Source of the DNA: Rhizobium anhuiense
Lineage (GTDB): Bacteria; Pseudomonadota; Alphaproteobacteria; Rhizobiales; Rhizobiaceae
DNA length: 64,000 nt
Assembly (NCBI RefSeq): GCF_003985145.1
Contig: NZ_ML133543.1
Location: forward strand, 1-64,000
Direction: 5' to 3'
Both the position numbers and the translations under genes were made by a program. The notes beneath the pieces were generated by a model, which was not told the DNA's origin, made no database searches, and saw only the letters and a list, made by a program, of their open reading frames with translations. Positions 34,960 through 43,683 of this stretch are shown here, in pieces (positions within the stretch are counted from its first letter, which is position 1; each line of letters begins with the position of its first letter).

Positions 34960-34988
34960 AAGGCCCGGATCCCGGCAATACGGGCCTT
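34960..34988. terminator. Hairpin between the aminotransferase and HAD genes
   Basis: AAGGCCCG at 34960-34967 pairs with CGGGCCTT at 34981-34988 across a 13-base loop. No U run follows, so it may be a weak terminator or an mRNA-stabilising structure. Confidence 0.4.
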
Positions 34989-35084
34989 CGACACAAGAGC
35001 GGGACAACGATCCCGCCGACGGGAACAGAATATTCTTCTTCGACAAGCCGCGCTCCCACCGGAGCCGAACACTGGGGAATTCAC

Positions 35085-35798
35085 GTGAGCAAGAGCCTTC
35101 CGGAATTCAAATATATGACCTTCGACGTCGTCGGCACGCTCATCGACTTCGAAGGCGGTCTCAAGACCTGCTTCGCCGAGATTGCGGCTGAGGTGGGAGG
35201 CGCAGTCGACGGCGAGCAGGCGCTCAGCCTCTACCGCGCGGCCCGCTACTCCGAGAATGCCGACCTCTTTCCCGACGACCTCGTGCGCGTCTACCTCGCG
35301 ATCGCGCCGAAGCTCGGCCTGCCCGCCGACAAGAAATACGGCGAACGGCTGCGGGACTCGGCCAAGGGCTGGAAAGGTTTCGCAGACAGCGCCGCTGCGC
35401 TGGCAAAACTTTCGAAGGATTATCGCCTCGTGGCGATGACCAACGCCCGGCGCTGGGCATTCGATTTCTTCGAGAAGGAACTCGGCAATCCTTTTTATGC
35501 CGCCTTCACCGCGGATGATACGGGGACCGAGAAACCCGATCCCGAATTCTTCGAGAAGGTATTCGCCTACGTCGCCTCGGAAGGACATTCGAAGGACGAC
35601 ATCCTGCATGTCGCCCAGAGCCAGTACCACGATATCGGGATTTCCCGGAAACTCGGGCTGACCAATTGCTGGATCGAGCGGCGCCATGCCGAGAAGGGTT
35701 ATGGCGGCACGATCGAGCCGGCCGAGTTCACCAAACCCGATTACCATTTCACGTCCATGGCAGGCCTTGCCGATGCCGTGGCCGCCGCGCGCGCCTAA
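35085..35798 (+). CDS. HAD-superfamily hydrolase, type II haloacid dehalogenase-like
   Basis: I start at GTG 35085 with GGGGAA 6 bases upstream, giving 237 residues; the frame is open further upstream but without protein character. The nucleophile motif is MTFDVVGTLIDF, motif II is AMTNARRWAFD, and the later motifs are EKPDPEFFEKV and AQSQYHDIGISRKLG. It is a distant paralog of the HAD protein at 25209-25877. Both sit in amine-catabolic surroundings, so they may dephosphorylate or dehalogenate a pathway compound, or repair side products. The substrate is unknown. Confidence 0.85.
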   Translation: MSKSLPEFKYMTFDVVGTLIDFEGGLKTCFAEIAAEVGGAVDGEQALSLYRAARYSENADLFPDDLVRVYLAIAPKLGLPADKKYGERLRDSAKGWKGFADSAAALAKLSKDYRLVAMTNARRWAFDFFEKELGNPFYAAFTADDTGTEKPDPEFFEKVFAYVASEGHSKDDILHVAQSQYHDIGISRKLGLTNCWIERRHAEKGYGGTIEPAEFTKPDYHFTSMAGLADAVAAARA

Positions 35799-35861
35799 CT
35801 TTGAAAGCAGATCGGGCCTGCCCGCAACGGGCAGCCCGCCACACAAGAAAAGGGGAATGAG

Positions 35862-37472
35862 ATGAACGACAAGATCACCAATTGGACCAGATCCGACGAC
35901 GTCATGATCGAGACCGCCATCCGTCGTGGCGCGACCCGCCGCGAGCTGCTGCATATGATGCTCGCGGGCGGCGTGGCCATGTCAGCCGGCGGGCTCGTGC
36001 TTGGCCGCGCCGGCAAGGCGCTCGCCGCCACGCCCGTTTCCGGCGGCTCGCTCAAGGCGGCCGGCTGGTCGTCCTCCACGGCCGATACACTCGACCCCGC
36101 CAAGGCGTCGCTCTCCACCGATTATGTCCGGTGCTGCTCCTTCTATAACCGCCTGACTTTCCTCGACAAATCAGGCACGCCGCAGATGGAGCTTGCTGAA
36201 GCGATCGAATCCAAGGATGCGAAGACCTGGACGGTCAAGCTGAAGAAGGGCGTCACCTTCCACGACGGCAAGCCGCTGACTGCCGACGACGTGGTCTTCT
36301 CGCTGAAGCGTCATCTCGACCCATCCGTCGGCTCGAAGGTCGCCAAGATCGCCGCCCAGATGACCGGCTTCAAGGTCGTGGACAAACAGACCGTCGAGAT
36401 CACCCTTGCAGATCCGAATGCCGACCTGCCGACCATTCTGTCGATGCATCACTTCATGATCGTTTCCGACGGCACGACCGATTTCACCAAGGCCAACGGC
36501 ACCGGCGCTTTTGTCAAGGAAGTGTTCGAGCCGGGCGTTCGCTCGGTCGGGATCAAGAACAAGAACTACTGGAAATCCGGCCCGAACGTCGATTCCTTCG
36601 AATATTTCGCGATCAGCGACGACAATGCCCGCGTCAACGCGCTGTTGTCGGGCGACATCCACCTTGCAGCGTCGATCAATCCGCGCTCTATGCGGCTCGT
36701 CGAGGCCCAGGGAGAGGGCTTCTTCCTGTCGAAAACCACCTCGGGCAACTATACCAACCTCAATATGCGGCTGGACATGGATCCCGGCAGCAAGCGCGAC
36801 TTCGTCGAGGGCATGAAGTACCTCGTCAACCGCGAGCAGATCGTCAAGTCGGTGCTGCGCGGCCTCGGTGAAGTCGGCAACGACCAGCCGGTCTCCCCCG
36901 CCAACTTCTACCGCAATGCCGACCTGAAGCCGCGGGCCTTCGATCCCGACAAGGCGAAGTTCCATTTCGACAAGGCCGGCGTCCTTGGTCAGTCCATTCC
37001 GGTGATCGCTTCCGAGGCGGCCAACTCCTCGATCGACATGGCGATGATCATTCAGGCTTCAGGCGCCGAGATCGGACTGAAGCTCGATGTCCAGCGCGTT
37101 CCCTCCGACGGCTACTGGGACAATTACTGGCTCAAGGCGCCGATCCACTTCGGCAATATCAATCCCCGTCCGACGCCGGATATCCTGTTCTCGCTGCTCT
37201 ACTCCTCTCAAGCCCCCTGGAACGAGAGCCAGTACAAGTCGGAGAAGTTCGACAAGATGCTGATCGAAGCACGAGGCTCGCTCGACCAGGAGAAGCGCAG
37301 GGCGATCTACGACGAGATGCAGGTGATGATTGCCAACGAAGCCGGCACGATCATCCCGGCCTATCTCTCGAACGTCGATGCCACCGCCGCCAAGCTCAAG
37401 GGTCTGGAGCCCAACCCGCTCGGCGGCCAGATGGGATACGCCTTCGCGGAATACGTCTGGCTCGAAGCCTGA
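35862..37472 (+). CDS. ABC transporter substrate-binding protein, peptide/nickel (DppA) family, Tat-exported
   Basis: 536 residues. The N-terminus has a twin-arginine signal (TRRELLHMMLAGGVAMSAGG, with cleavage likely after ALAA near residue 55). The mature protein shows the family-5 pattern: SKDAKTWTVKLKKGVTFHDG, ADDVVFSLKRHLDP, and a C-terminal IYDEMQVMIANEAGTIIPAYL. Such proteins bind oligopeptides or other amine-containing solutes in the periplasm. It is followed by two permease genes and a double ATPase gene. The preceding aminotransferase and HAD genes suggest an amine or amino-acid conjugate as ligand. Confidence 0.92.
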   Translation: MNDKITNWTRSDDVMIETAIRRGATRRELLHMMLAGGVAMSAGGLVLGRAGKALAATPVSGGSLKAAGWSSSTADTLDPAKASLSTDYVRCCSFYNRLTFLDKSGTPQMELAEAIESKDAKTWTVKLKKGVTFHDGKPLTADDVVFSLKRHLDPSVGSKVAKIAAQMTGFKVVDKQTVEITLADPNADLPTILSMHHFMIVSDGTTDFTKANGTGAFVKEVFEPGVRSVGIKNKNYWKSGPNVDSFEYFAISDDNARVNALLSGDIHLAASINPRSMRLVEAQGEGFFLSKTTSGNYTNLNMRLDMDPGSKRDFVEGMKYLVNREQIVKSVLRGLGEVGNDQPVSPANFYRNADLKPRAFDPDKAKFHFDKAGVLGQSIPVIASEAANSSIDMAMIIQASGAEIGLKLDVQRVPSDGYWDNYWLKAPIHFGNINPRPTPDILFSLLYSSQAPWNESQYKSEKFDKMLIEARGSLDQEKRRAIYDEMQVMIANEAGTIIPAYLSNVDATAAKLKGLEPNPLGGQMGYAFAEYVWLEA

Positions 37473-37484
37473 TAAAATGAAGGG

Positions 37485-37510
37485 ACCGGGGCTGCAGCCC
37501 AAGCCCCGGT
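37485..37510. terminator. Hairpin between binding-protein and permease genes
   Basis: ACCGGGGCT at 37485-37493 pairs with AGCCCCGGT at 37502-37510 over 9 bases with an 8-base loop, followed by TCTT. Such hairpins after binding-protein genes usually lower permease expression or protect the 3' end of the binding-protein mRNA. Confidence 0.65.
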
Positions 37511-37550
37511 TCTTCCGGAATTGAACTCGAAACGCAACAAGGAGGCGTCC

Positions 37551-38501
37551 GTGAACAACCAGGTCTTGTCCCTGGTGCTGAGCCGATTGCTCATCGCCCT
37601 GATCACCCTGGTGATCGTCTCCTTCGCCGTCTTCTTCGCGACAACGCTGCTGCCCGGAGATACAGCGACCATACTGCTCGGTCAGGCCGCCACGCCGGAA
37701 GCCGTCGAAGGCCTGCGCAAGGCCATGCATCTCGACGAGCCGGCCCTCTTCCGCTTCCTGCGCTGGGTCGTCGGGTTGCTGCAAGGCGATCTCGGCACGT
37801 CCTACGCCAACGAAATGCCGGTTACTGCGCTCATTGCCGGCCGCTTCGTCAACACGCTGAAACTTGCCGGCGTCACCGCGCTCTTCTCCGTGCCGATCGC
37901 GCTCACGCTCGGGATTACCTCAGCCATGCTGCGCGGTACGGTTTACGACCGGATCGTCACGGTGATCACCATCGGCGTCATCTCCGTGCCGGAGTTCATG
38001 GTCGCGACCTCTGCCGCGCTGATCTTCGCCGTCTATCTGAAATGGCTGCCGGCGCTCTCCCTGGCCAATGAGGTCCATAGCCTGAGCGACATCTTGCGCG
38101 TCTATGCCATGCCGGTGATCACACTGACCTTCGTCGTCTCAGCCCAGATGATCCGCATGACCCGCGCGGCTGTGATCGAGACGCTCGCCACGCCCTATGT
38201 CGAGATGGCACTGCTCAAGGGCGCTTCGCGGCCGCGCATCGTCTTTCGCCATGCATTGCCGAATGCGCTCGGCCCGATCGTCAATGCCGTCGCACTTTCG
38301 CTGTCCTATCTGCTTGGAGGCGTCATCATCGTCGAGACCATTTTCAATTATCCCGGCATCGCCAAGCTGATGCTGGATGGCGTAGCCACCCGCGACCTGC
38401 CGCTGATCCAAAGCTGCGCGATGATCTTCTGCCTTGGCTATCTGCTCTTGATCACCATCGCCGATATCATCGCCATCCTTTCCAACCCGAGGCTCCGATG
38501 A
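37551..38501 (+). CDS. ABC transporter permease, DppB type
   Basis: The GTG at 37551, with AAGGAGG 5 bases before it, is the clear start; the product has 316 residues. It has the DppB layout: an N-terminal membrane anchor (LLIALITLVIVSFAVFF), a periplasmic stretch with LLPGDTATILLGQAATPEAV, and an EAA loop (YVEMALLKGASRPRIVFRHA). Its TGA overlaps the ATG of the next permease by four bases, so translation is coupled. Confidence 0.93.
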   Translation: MNNQVLSLVLSRLLIALITLVIVSFAVFFATTLLPGDTATILLGQAATPEAVEGLRKAMHLDEPALFRFLRWVVGLLQGDLGTSYANEMPVTALIAGRFVNTLKLAGVTALFSVPIALTLGITSAMLRGTVYDRIVTVITIGVISVPEFMVATSAALIFAVYLKWLPALSLANEVHSLSDILRVYAMPVITLTFVVSAQMIRMTRAAVIETLATPYVEMALLKGASRPRIVFRHALPNALGPIVNAVALSLSYLLGGVIIVETIFNYPGIAKLMLDGVATRDLPLIQSCAMIFCLGYLLLITIADIIAILSNPRLR

Positions 38502-39364
38502 CAATGACCAACTCCGAGACCACGTCCGACCGGCTGTCCGGAACCCGGCTTGGCTATCGCTTCAACATCGTCGGCGCGATCGGCCTGACCGTGATCCTTT
38601 CCTGGGCGCTCGTCGCGATCTTCGCGCCTTGGATCATCCCCTACCCCGTCGGCGAGATCGTCGATCTCGACTATTTCGGCCCGATGAGCCGGGAACTCTG
38701 GCTCGGCTCCGATTATCTCGGCCGCGACATGCTCTCGCGGATCCTGATGGGCGCGCGTTATACGGTCGGCATCTCGCTGGCGGCGGTCACGATCGCCTGT
38801 TTCAGCGGCGTGGTGCTCGGCATGATCGCAGCGGTCGCCGGCGGCTGGCTCGACACGATCCTCAGCCGCTTCCTCGACGCCCTCAATTCCATTCCGAGCA
38901 AGCTGTTCGGCCTGGTGGTCGTTGCTGCCGTCGGCTCTTCGGTCCCGGTTCTGATCCTGACGCTGTCGGTGATCTACATCCCCGGCGCCTACCGCTTCGC
39001 CCGGGCGCTCGCCGTCAACATCAATGCGATGGATTTCATCACCGTCGCGCGCATCCGCGGCGAAAGCACCCTCTATCTCATTCGCTCCGAAATCCTGCCC
39101 AACATTGTCGGGCCGGTGCTTGCCGATCTCGGCATCCGCTTCGTCTTCATCGTTCTGCTGCTCTCCGGGCTTTCCTTCCTCGGCCTCGGCGTCCAGCCGC
39201 CCTATGCCGATTGGGGCGCTCTCGTGCGCGAAAACATCGGCGGCCTGCCCTTCGGTGCGCCGGCGGTGATGTTTCCCTCGCTTGCCATCGCCAGCCTGAC
39301 GATCAGCATCAACCTGCTGATCGACAACCTGCCGCAGAAGATCCGCGACCGGAGTGCGTCATGA
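38498..39364 (+). CDS. ABC transporter permease, DppC type
   Basis: 288 residues. The N-terminal membrane helix is followed by the DppC-specific segment LWLGSDYLGRDMLSRILMGARYT, then membrane helices with an EAA loop around DFITVARIRGESTLYLIR. It pairs with the DppB-type permease. It starts and ends in ATGA overlaps with its neighbours, showing a tightly coupled operon. Confidence 0.93.
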   Translation: MTMTNSETTSDRLSGTRLGYRFNIVGAIGLTVILSWALVAIFAPWIIPYPVGEIVDLDYFGPMSRELWLGSDYLGRDMLSRILMGARYTVGISLAAVTIACFSGVVLGMIAAVAGGWLDTILSRFLDALNSIPSKLFGLVVVAAVGSSVPVLILTLSVIYIPGAYRFARALAVNINAMDFITVARIRGESTLYLIRSEILPNIVGPVLADLGIRFVFIVLLLSGLSFLGLGVQPPYADWGALVRENIGGLPFGAPAVMFPSLAIASLTISINLLIDNLPQKIRDRSAS

Positions 39365-41016
39365 GCAATTTCATCGAAATCCGTGACCTGAAAGTCGAGG
39401 CCACCACCGATTCCGGCCGGCGCGTCGAGATCATCAAGGGTGTCAGCCTCGACGTTGCCGAGGGTGAGATCGTCGCGCTGATCGGCGAGAGCGGCTCGGG
39501 CAAGACAACCATCGCGCTCACCCTGATGGGCCATACCCGCGCGGGCTGTCGCATCTCCGGCGGCAGCGTTTCGGTCGGCGGCAAGGATATGGTCAGGCTC
39601 AGCGAAAAGCAGCGCGCCAAGGTGCGCGGCACCGAAGTCGCCTATGTCCCGCAATCGGCCGCCGCCGCCTTCAACCCAGCCACGACGATCATGGATCAGG
39701 TGATCGAAGTCACGCGTATTCATCAGCTGATGTCGCCGGACGAGGCGCGTGCCCGGGCCGTCGAGCTCTTCCGGGCGCTGTCGCTGCCGGAACCCGAAAC
39801 GATCGGCAGCCGTTACCCGCACCAGGTTTCCGGCGGCCAGCTGCAGCGTCTGGCCGCCGCCATGGCGCTGATCGGCGACCCGACCCTCGTCATCTTCGAC
39901 GAGCCGACGACGGCGCTCGACGTGACCACCCAGATCGAAGTGCTGCGCGCGTTCAAATCGGTGATGAAAAAGGGCGGCATATCGGGCGTCTATGTCTCGC
40001 ACGACCTTGCCGTCGTCGCCCAGATCGCCGACCGCATCGTGGTCTTGAAAGGCGGGGAGACCCAGGAAACCGGCACCACCGAAGAGATCCTCAACCATGC
40101 GAAGCACCCCTATACCAGAGAGCTGCTCGCAGCCTTCGAACCGAAACTGCGCGCCGCAGCAGCCCCCATCGAGCGCGAGACGGCGCCGCTTCTGAAGATC
40201 GAAGATCTCGTCGCGGGCTACGGGCAGCGCCAGGCCGATGGCCTCCCGCTCGTTCGTGCGGTCGAGCATGTGAGCTTGAAGGTGGAGAAAGGCCGCAATC
40301 TCGGCATCATCGGAGAATCCGGTTGCGGCAAGTCGACGCTCGCCCGCACCATCGCCGGCATCCTGCCGGCCGCGGTCGGCAAGATCGTCTTCGACGGCAC
40401 GGAGCTGCGCCGCAACGCCCGCGAGCGCTCACGCGATCAGTTGCGCGAGATGCAGATCGTCTTCCAATATGCCGATACCGCCCTCAACCCGGCAAAATCG
40501 GTGGAGGACATCCTTGCCCGGCCGCTGGTCTTTTACCACCGCATGGATCGACAAGCGCGACACGCCCGGATCGATCAATTGCTCGACATGGTGCGCCTGC
40601 CCCGCAATCTGCGCCATCGCCGGCCGGGAGAACTTTCGGGCGGGCAGAAGCAGCGCGTCAACTTCGCCCGGGCGCTTGCCGCCGATCCGAAGCTGATCCT
40701 CTGCGACGAGATCACCTCGGCGCTCGACACGGTGGTCGCCGCCGCGGTCATCGACCTGCTCAAGGAGTTGCAGCGCGAACTCGGCCTTTCCTACATCTTC
40801 ATCAGCCACGATCTCTCGGTGGTGGAGGCGATCTGCGACGAGATCGTCGTGATGTATGGAGGCCGGAAGGTCGAGCAAATCACGTCCTCAACAGTGAACG
40901 CGCCGCAACATCCCTATTCGCAACTGCTCTTCTCATCGGTGCCGACGCTCGATCCGGCCTGGCTCGACGGGCTTCAGCAGGATCCGGAACTGGTGCGTGC
41001 CTATTGCCGGCACTGA
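39361..41016 (+). CDS. ABC transporter ATP-binding protein with two fused ATPase domains (DppD-DppF type)
   Basis: 551 residues from ATG 39361. Domain 1 (about 1-255) has Walker A GESGSGKTT, signature VSGGQLQR and Walker B LVIFDEPTTALD. Domain 2 (about 280-545) has Walker A GESGCGKST, signature LSGGQKQR and Walker B LILCDEITSALD. Dpp-type importers often use two separate ATPases; here both are in one chain, so one gene supplies the full motor. It closes the importer operon. Confidence 0.93.
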   Translation: MSNFIEIRDLKVEATTDSGRRVEIIKGVSLDVAEGEIVALIGESGSGKTTIALTLMGHTRAGCRISGGSVSVGGKDMVRLSEKQRAKVRGTEVAYVPQSAAAAFNPATTIMDQVIEVTRIHQLMSPDEARARAVELFRALSLPEPETIGSRYPHQVSGGQLQRLAAAMALIGDPTLVIFDEPTTALDVTTQIEVLRAFKSVMKKGGISGVYVSHDLAVVAQIADRIVVLKGGETQETGTTEEILNHAKHPYTRELLAAFEPKLRAAAAPIERETAPLLKIEDLVAGYGQRQADGLPLVRAVEHVSLKVEKGRNLGIIGESGCGKSTLARTIAGILPAAVGKIVFDGTELRRNARERSRDQLREMQIVFQYADTALNPAKSVEDILARPLVFYHRMDRQARHARIDQLLDMVRLPRNLRHRRPGELSGGQKQRVNFARALAADPKLILCDEITSALDTVVAAAVIDLLKELQRELGLSYIFISHDLSVVEAICDEIVVMYGGRKVEQITSSTVNAPQHPYSQLLFSSVPTLDPAWLDGLQQDPELVRAYCRH

Positions 41017-41388
41017 GCGCCGATTCTGCTTCGAGAGGACGTGCCGGCCACATCCAGCGCCCACCCGGTCAGGTCGTGTTGAAACGCCTGGGATCCAAGG
41101 CACGAGATCTGCAAGTGGCAGCGAATATGGCTTTGGAAACCAAGCCCGAAATTCTGTCGCAAGTCCTTCCAACCAGTATGAAGCTTTTCATTATGGGGAG
41201 AACAACCTGCGACAGAGAGACTCGGCAGCTGCGCAGGACCGATGGATCGGATAGATGATGCAGTTGTGTGAGGTCGGTCCGGAACCCTGAAAGATTGCGT
41301 TGGGACACTCGGCCAAGGGGAGTTTGCGAACCACAGAACATGCAGTCGTCATTCAGGAGCATAGCTCCGCCGCGGTCCTTCTCGCCGG
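41017..41388. other. Intergenic stretch without a recognisable gene
   Basis: This 372-bp stretch lies between the converging ATPase and Lrp genes. Open frames on both strands lack ribosome-binding sites and protein-like composition. I see no long repeat and no convincing terminator. Confidence 0.5.
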
Positions 41389-41865
41389 CTAAAGCGGAAA
41401 CAAGGTGGTGAGCGGCATGTGGGCCTTGATAATCGGTGACTTCAGCACGACGAAGCTGAAATATTTGTCGATGCCGACGTCCAAGTCGGTGAGGCGCTCC
41501 ATGATCGTCTGGTATTCGTCGATCCCGGCGGTGACGAATTTCAAGAGATAATCGTAGCCGCCTGAAACCAGATGGCATTCGATCACCTGATCGACCTTCT
41601 CGATCGCCGCCAGGAAGCGGGCAAAGTCGATCTGCCGGTGGTTCTTCAGGGTGATCTCGGTGAACACGGTCAGCGTCTGCCCCAGTTTGCTGACGTTGAT
41701 CTGGGCCGAATAGCCTTCGATATAGCCTTCCGACTGCAGCTTCTTCACCCGCATCAGGCAGGGGCTCGGCGACAGATTGACCAGTTCGGCGAGTTCTACA
41801 TTGGTGACGCGGCCATTTTTCTGCAGCTCGTAGAGAATTTTTACGTCGATCCGGTCGAGTTTCAT
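41389..41865 (-). CDS. Lrp/AsnC-family transcriptional regulator
   Basis: From ATG 41865, with GAAGG upstream, the protein has 158 residues. The HTH is LDRIDVKILYELQKNGRVTNVELAELVNLSPSPCLMRVKKL; the ligand-binding RAM domain follows, with VIECHLVSGGYDYLLKF near residue 95. Such proteins sense amino acids. It is divergent from the FAD oxidoreductase gene at 42198 and lies at the end of the Dpp-type operon, so either could be its target. Confidence 0.93.
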   Translation of the reverse strand: MKLDRIDVKILYELQKNGRVTNVELAELVNLSPSPCLMRVKKLQSEGYIEGYSAQINVSKLGQTLTVFTEITLKNHRQIDFARFLAAIEKVDQVIECHLVSGGYDYLLKFVTAGIDEYQTIMERLTDLDVGIDKYFSFVVLKSPIIKAHMPLTTLFPL

Positions 41866-42072
41866 CGCACGCCTTCGCTGCTTGAGATCGCCAACGACGC
41901 AGCAGATTATGCCGCGACTTTCAATACCGACCTTAACACATAGGGAAGAGCTGTCGACCATGTTGCGGGACAGGCCGAAGCACAAACGGCTGCAGGTCTC
42001 CCCACAAGACGGAATCTTCTGCTGCCGCCGGCTGATCTCCGGCAAAGGCGTGGCGGCGGATCCGCTAGACTA

Positions 42073-42174
42073 GCGCATAACCCCGAAAATCGATTCCGAA
42101 TTTCGGAAAGGATTATGCGCAGATCCAGGTGATAGAGCGTCCTTTGCGCGTCTGAAAAGAAGCGCGGCGCTTTA
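42073..42174. repeat. Palindromic intergenic repeat, copy 2
   Basis: The first part, 42073-42120, is an imperfect 48-base palindrome with perfect outer arms GCGCATAA and TTATGCGC. A second hairpin with AGAGCGTC and GGCGCT follows. It matches the copy at 29297-29399 in order and spacing, and ends 23 bases before the oxidoreductase gene. Confidence 0.8.
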
Positions 42175-42197
42175 ATGCCTGAAACGGAGACCATCCC

Positions 42198-43523
42198 ATG
42201 CCCGCACCGCTCAATCGCGTCGACACCACGCCGGAACTGCCCGCTGCTGCCGATGCGGTGGTGATCGGCGGCGGCATCGTCGGCGTTTTCGCGGCCTATT
42301 ATCTCGCCCGGCGGGGATTGAAGGTCGCCCTCGTCGAGAAGGGCCTTATCGGCGCCGAGCAATCGAGCCGCAACTGGGGCTGGTGCCGCCAGCAGAACCG
42401 CGACGCCCGAGAATTGCCGATGTCGACCAAGAGCCTCGACCTGTGGGAGCGCTTCGCCACTGAGACCGGGGAGGAGACGGGCTTCCGTCGCTGCGGTCTC
42501 TTTTATCTGAGCAATAACGACGAGGAACTGTCCGGCTGGGCACGCTGGCGCGATTTCGCCCGCTCGGTCGGCGTCACAACGCACATGCTGAGCAGCGCCG
42601 AGGCGAGCGAACGCGGGCGTGCCACCGGCGTCTCATGGAAAGGCGGAGTGTTTTCGCCGACCGACGGCACGGCCGATCCGGCGAGCGCTGCGCCGGCCGT
42701 CGCGCGTGCGATCCTGAATCTCGGCGGCACGGTGCATCAGTCCTGTGCGGCCCGCGGCCTCGACGTCGAAGGCGGCAGGCTTTCCGGCGTCGTCACCGAG
42801 CATGGCACGATCCGGACTAAAATCGCGATCCTGGCCGGCGGCGCTTGGGCCTCCTCCTTCTGCCGCCAACTCGGCATTCGATTTCCGCAAGCCTCGATAC
42901 GCTCCTCGATCCTCTCCGTATCCCCGGGCGCTAGCGGCCTGCCGGATGCCCTGCATACATCAGCGGTGTCGGTGACGCGACGCCGCGATGGCGGCCATAC
43001 GCTGGCGATCAGCGGCCGCGCCCGCGTCGATCCGACGCCACAGCAGTTCCGCTTCGCGCGGCAGTTCCTGCCGATGTTCGCCCGACGCTGGCGCAGTCTC
43101 AAACCAGGCGGGTTGGAGGGCTTTCGCTCGGGTCACGAATCTCTGGCACGCTGGCGGCTCGACAGACCGACGCCGATGGAGCGCATGCGCATCCTCGATC
43201 CGCTGGTCGACGAGGCGACCGTTGCGCTGACGCATGCACGGGCGCTTGAGCTTCTGCCTGCTTTGAAGGAGACCAAGATCGCAGCGGCCTGGGCGGGCTA
43301 TATCGACAGCACGCCGGACGGCGTGCCGGGGATCGGCGAGATCGCCAGCTTGCCCGGCTTCATCCTTGCTGCGGGCTTCAGCGGCCACGGCTTCGGCATC
43401 GGGCCGGGCGCCGGCCATCTGATTGCCGATATCGTCACAGGCGACGAGCCGATCGTCGATCCCAGGCCCTACCATCCCGACCGCTTCGGGGGATCCGCCT
43501 GGGGCAAAGTGGCCGATTTCTAA
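42198..43523 (+). CDS. FAD-dependent oxidoreductase, DadA/SoxB-like (DAO family)
   Basis: 441 residues. The FAD-binding motif is VIGGGIVGVFAAYYLARRG near residue 22, followed by EKGLIGAEQSSRNWGWCRQQNRDARELPM, a pattern typical of D-amino-acid dehydrogenase-like enzymes in rhizobia. The C-terminal part has YIDSTPDGVPGIGE and AAGFSGHGFGIGPGAGHLIAD. It oxidises an amino acid or N-methylated amine. It differs in subgroup from the PuuB-like enzyme at 23921-25195. The divergent Lrp protein is its likely regulator. Confidence 0.88.
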   Translation: MPAPLNRVDTTPELPAAADAVVIGGGIVGVFAAYYLARRGLKVALVEKGLIGAEQSSRNWGWCRQQNRDARELPMSTKSLDLWERFATETGEETGFRRCGLFYLSNNDEELSGWARWRDFARSVGVTTHMLSSAEASERGRATGVSWKGGVFSPTDGTADPASAAPAVARAILNLGGTVHQSCAARGLDVEGGRLSGVVTEHGTIRTKIAILAGGAWASSFCRQLGIRFPQASIRSSILSVSPGASGLPDALHTSAVSVTRRRDGGHTLAISGRARVDPTPQQFRFARQFLPMFARRWRSLKPGGLEGFRSGHESLARWRLDRPTPMERMRILDPLVDEATVALTHARALELLPALKETKIAAAWAGYIDSTPDGVPGIGEIASLPGFILAAGFSGHGFGIGPGAGHLIADIVTGDEPIVDPRPYHPDRFGGSAWGKVADF

Positions 43524-43683
43524 ACGGCTCGGCCACCCCGGCTCGGACCTCGGCGGTGGCAGAAATGATCCCTGTCCGGATCGCAGCATATACAGGAACC
43601 ATAACCATTGGCCTGAAAGCGGCGATGGCAGGCACGCGTTACGCTTGGGCAATCACCTCCGGCGAGATTCCCGAAGTCATCCC

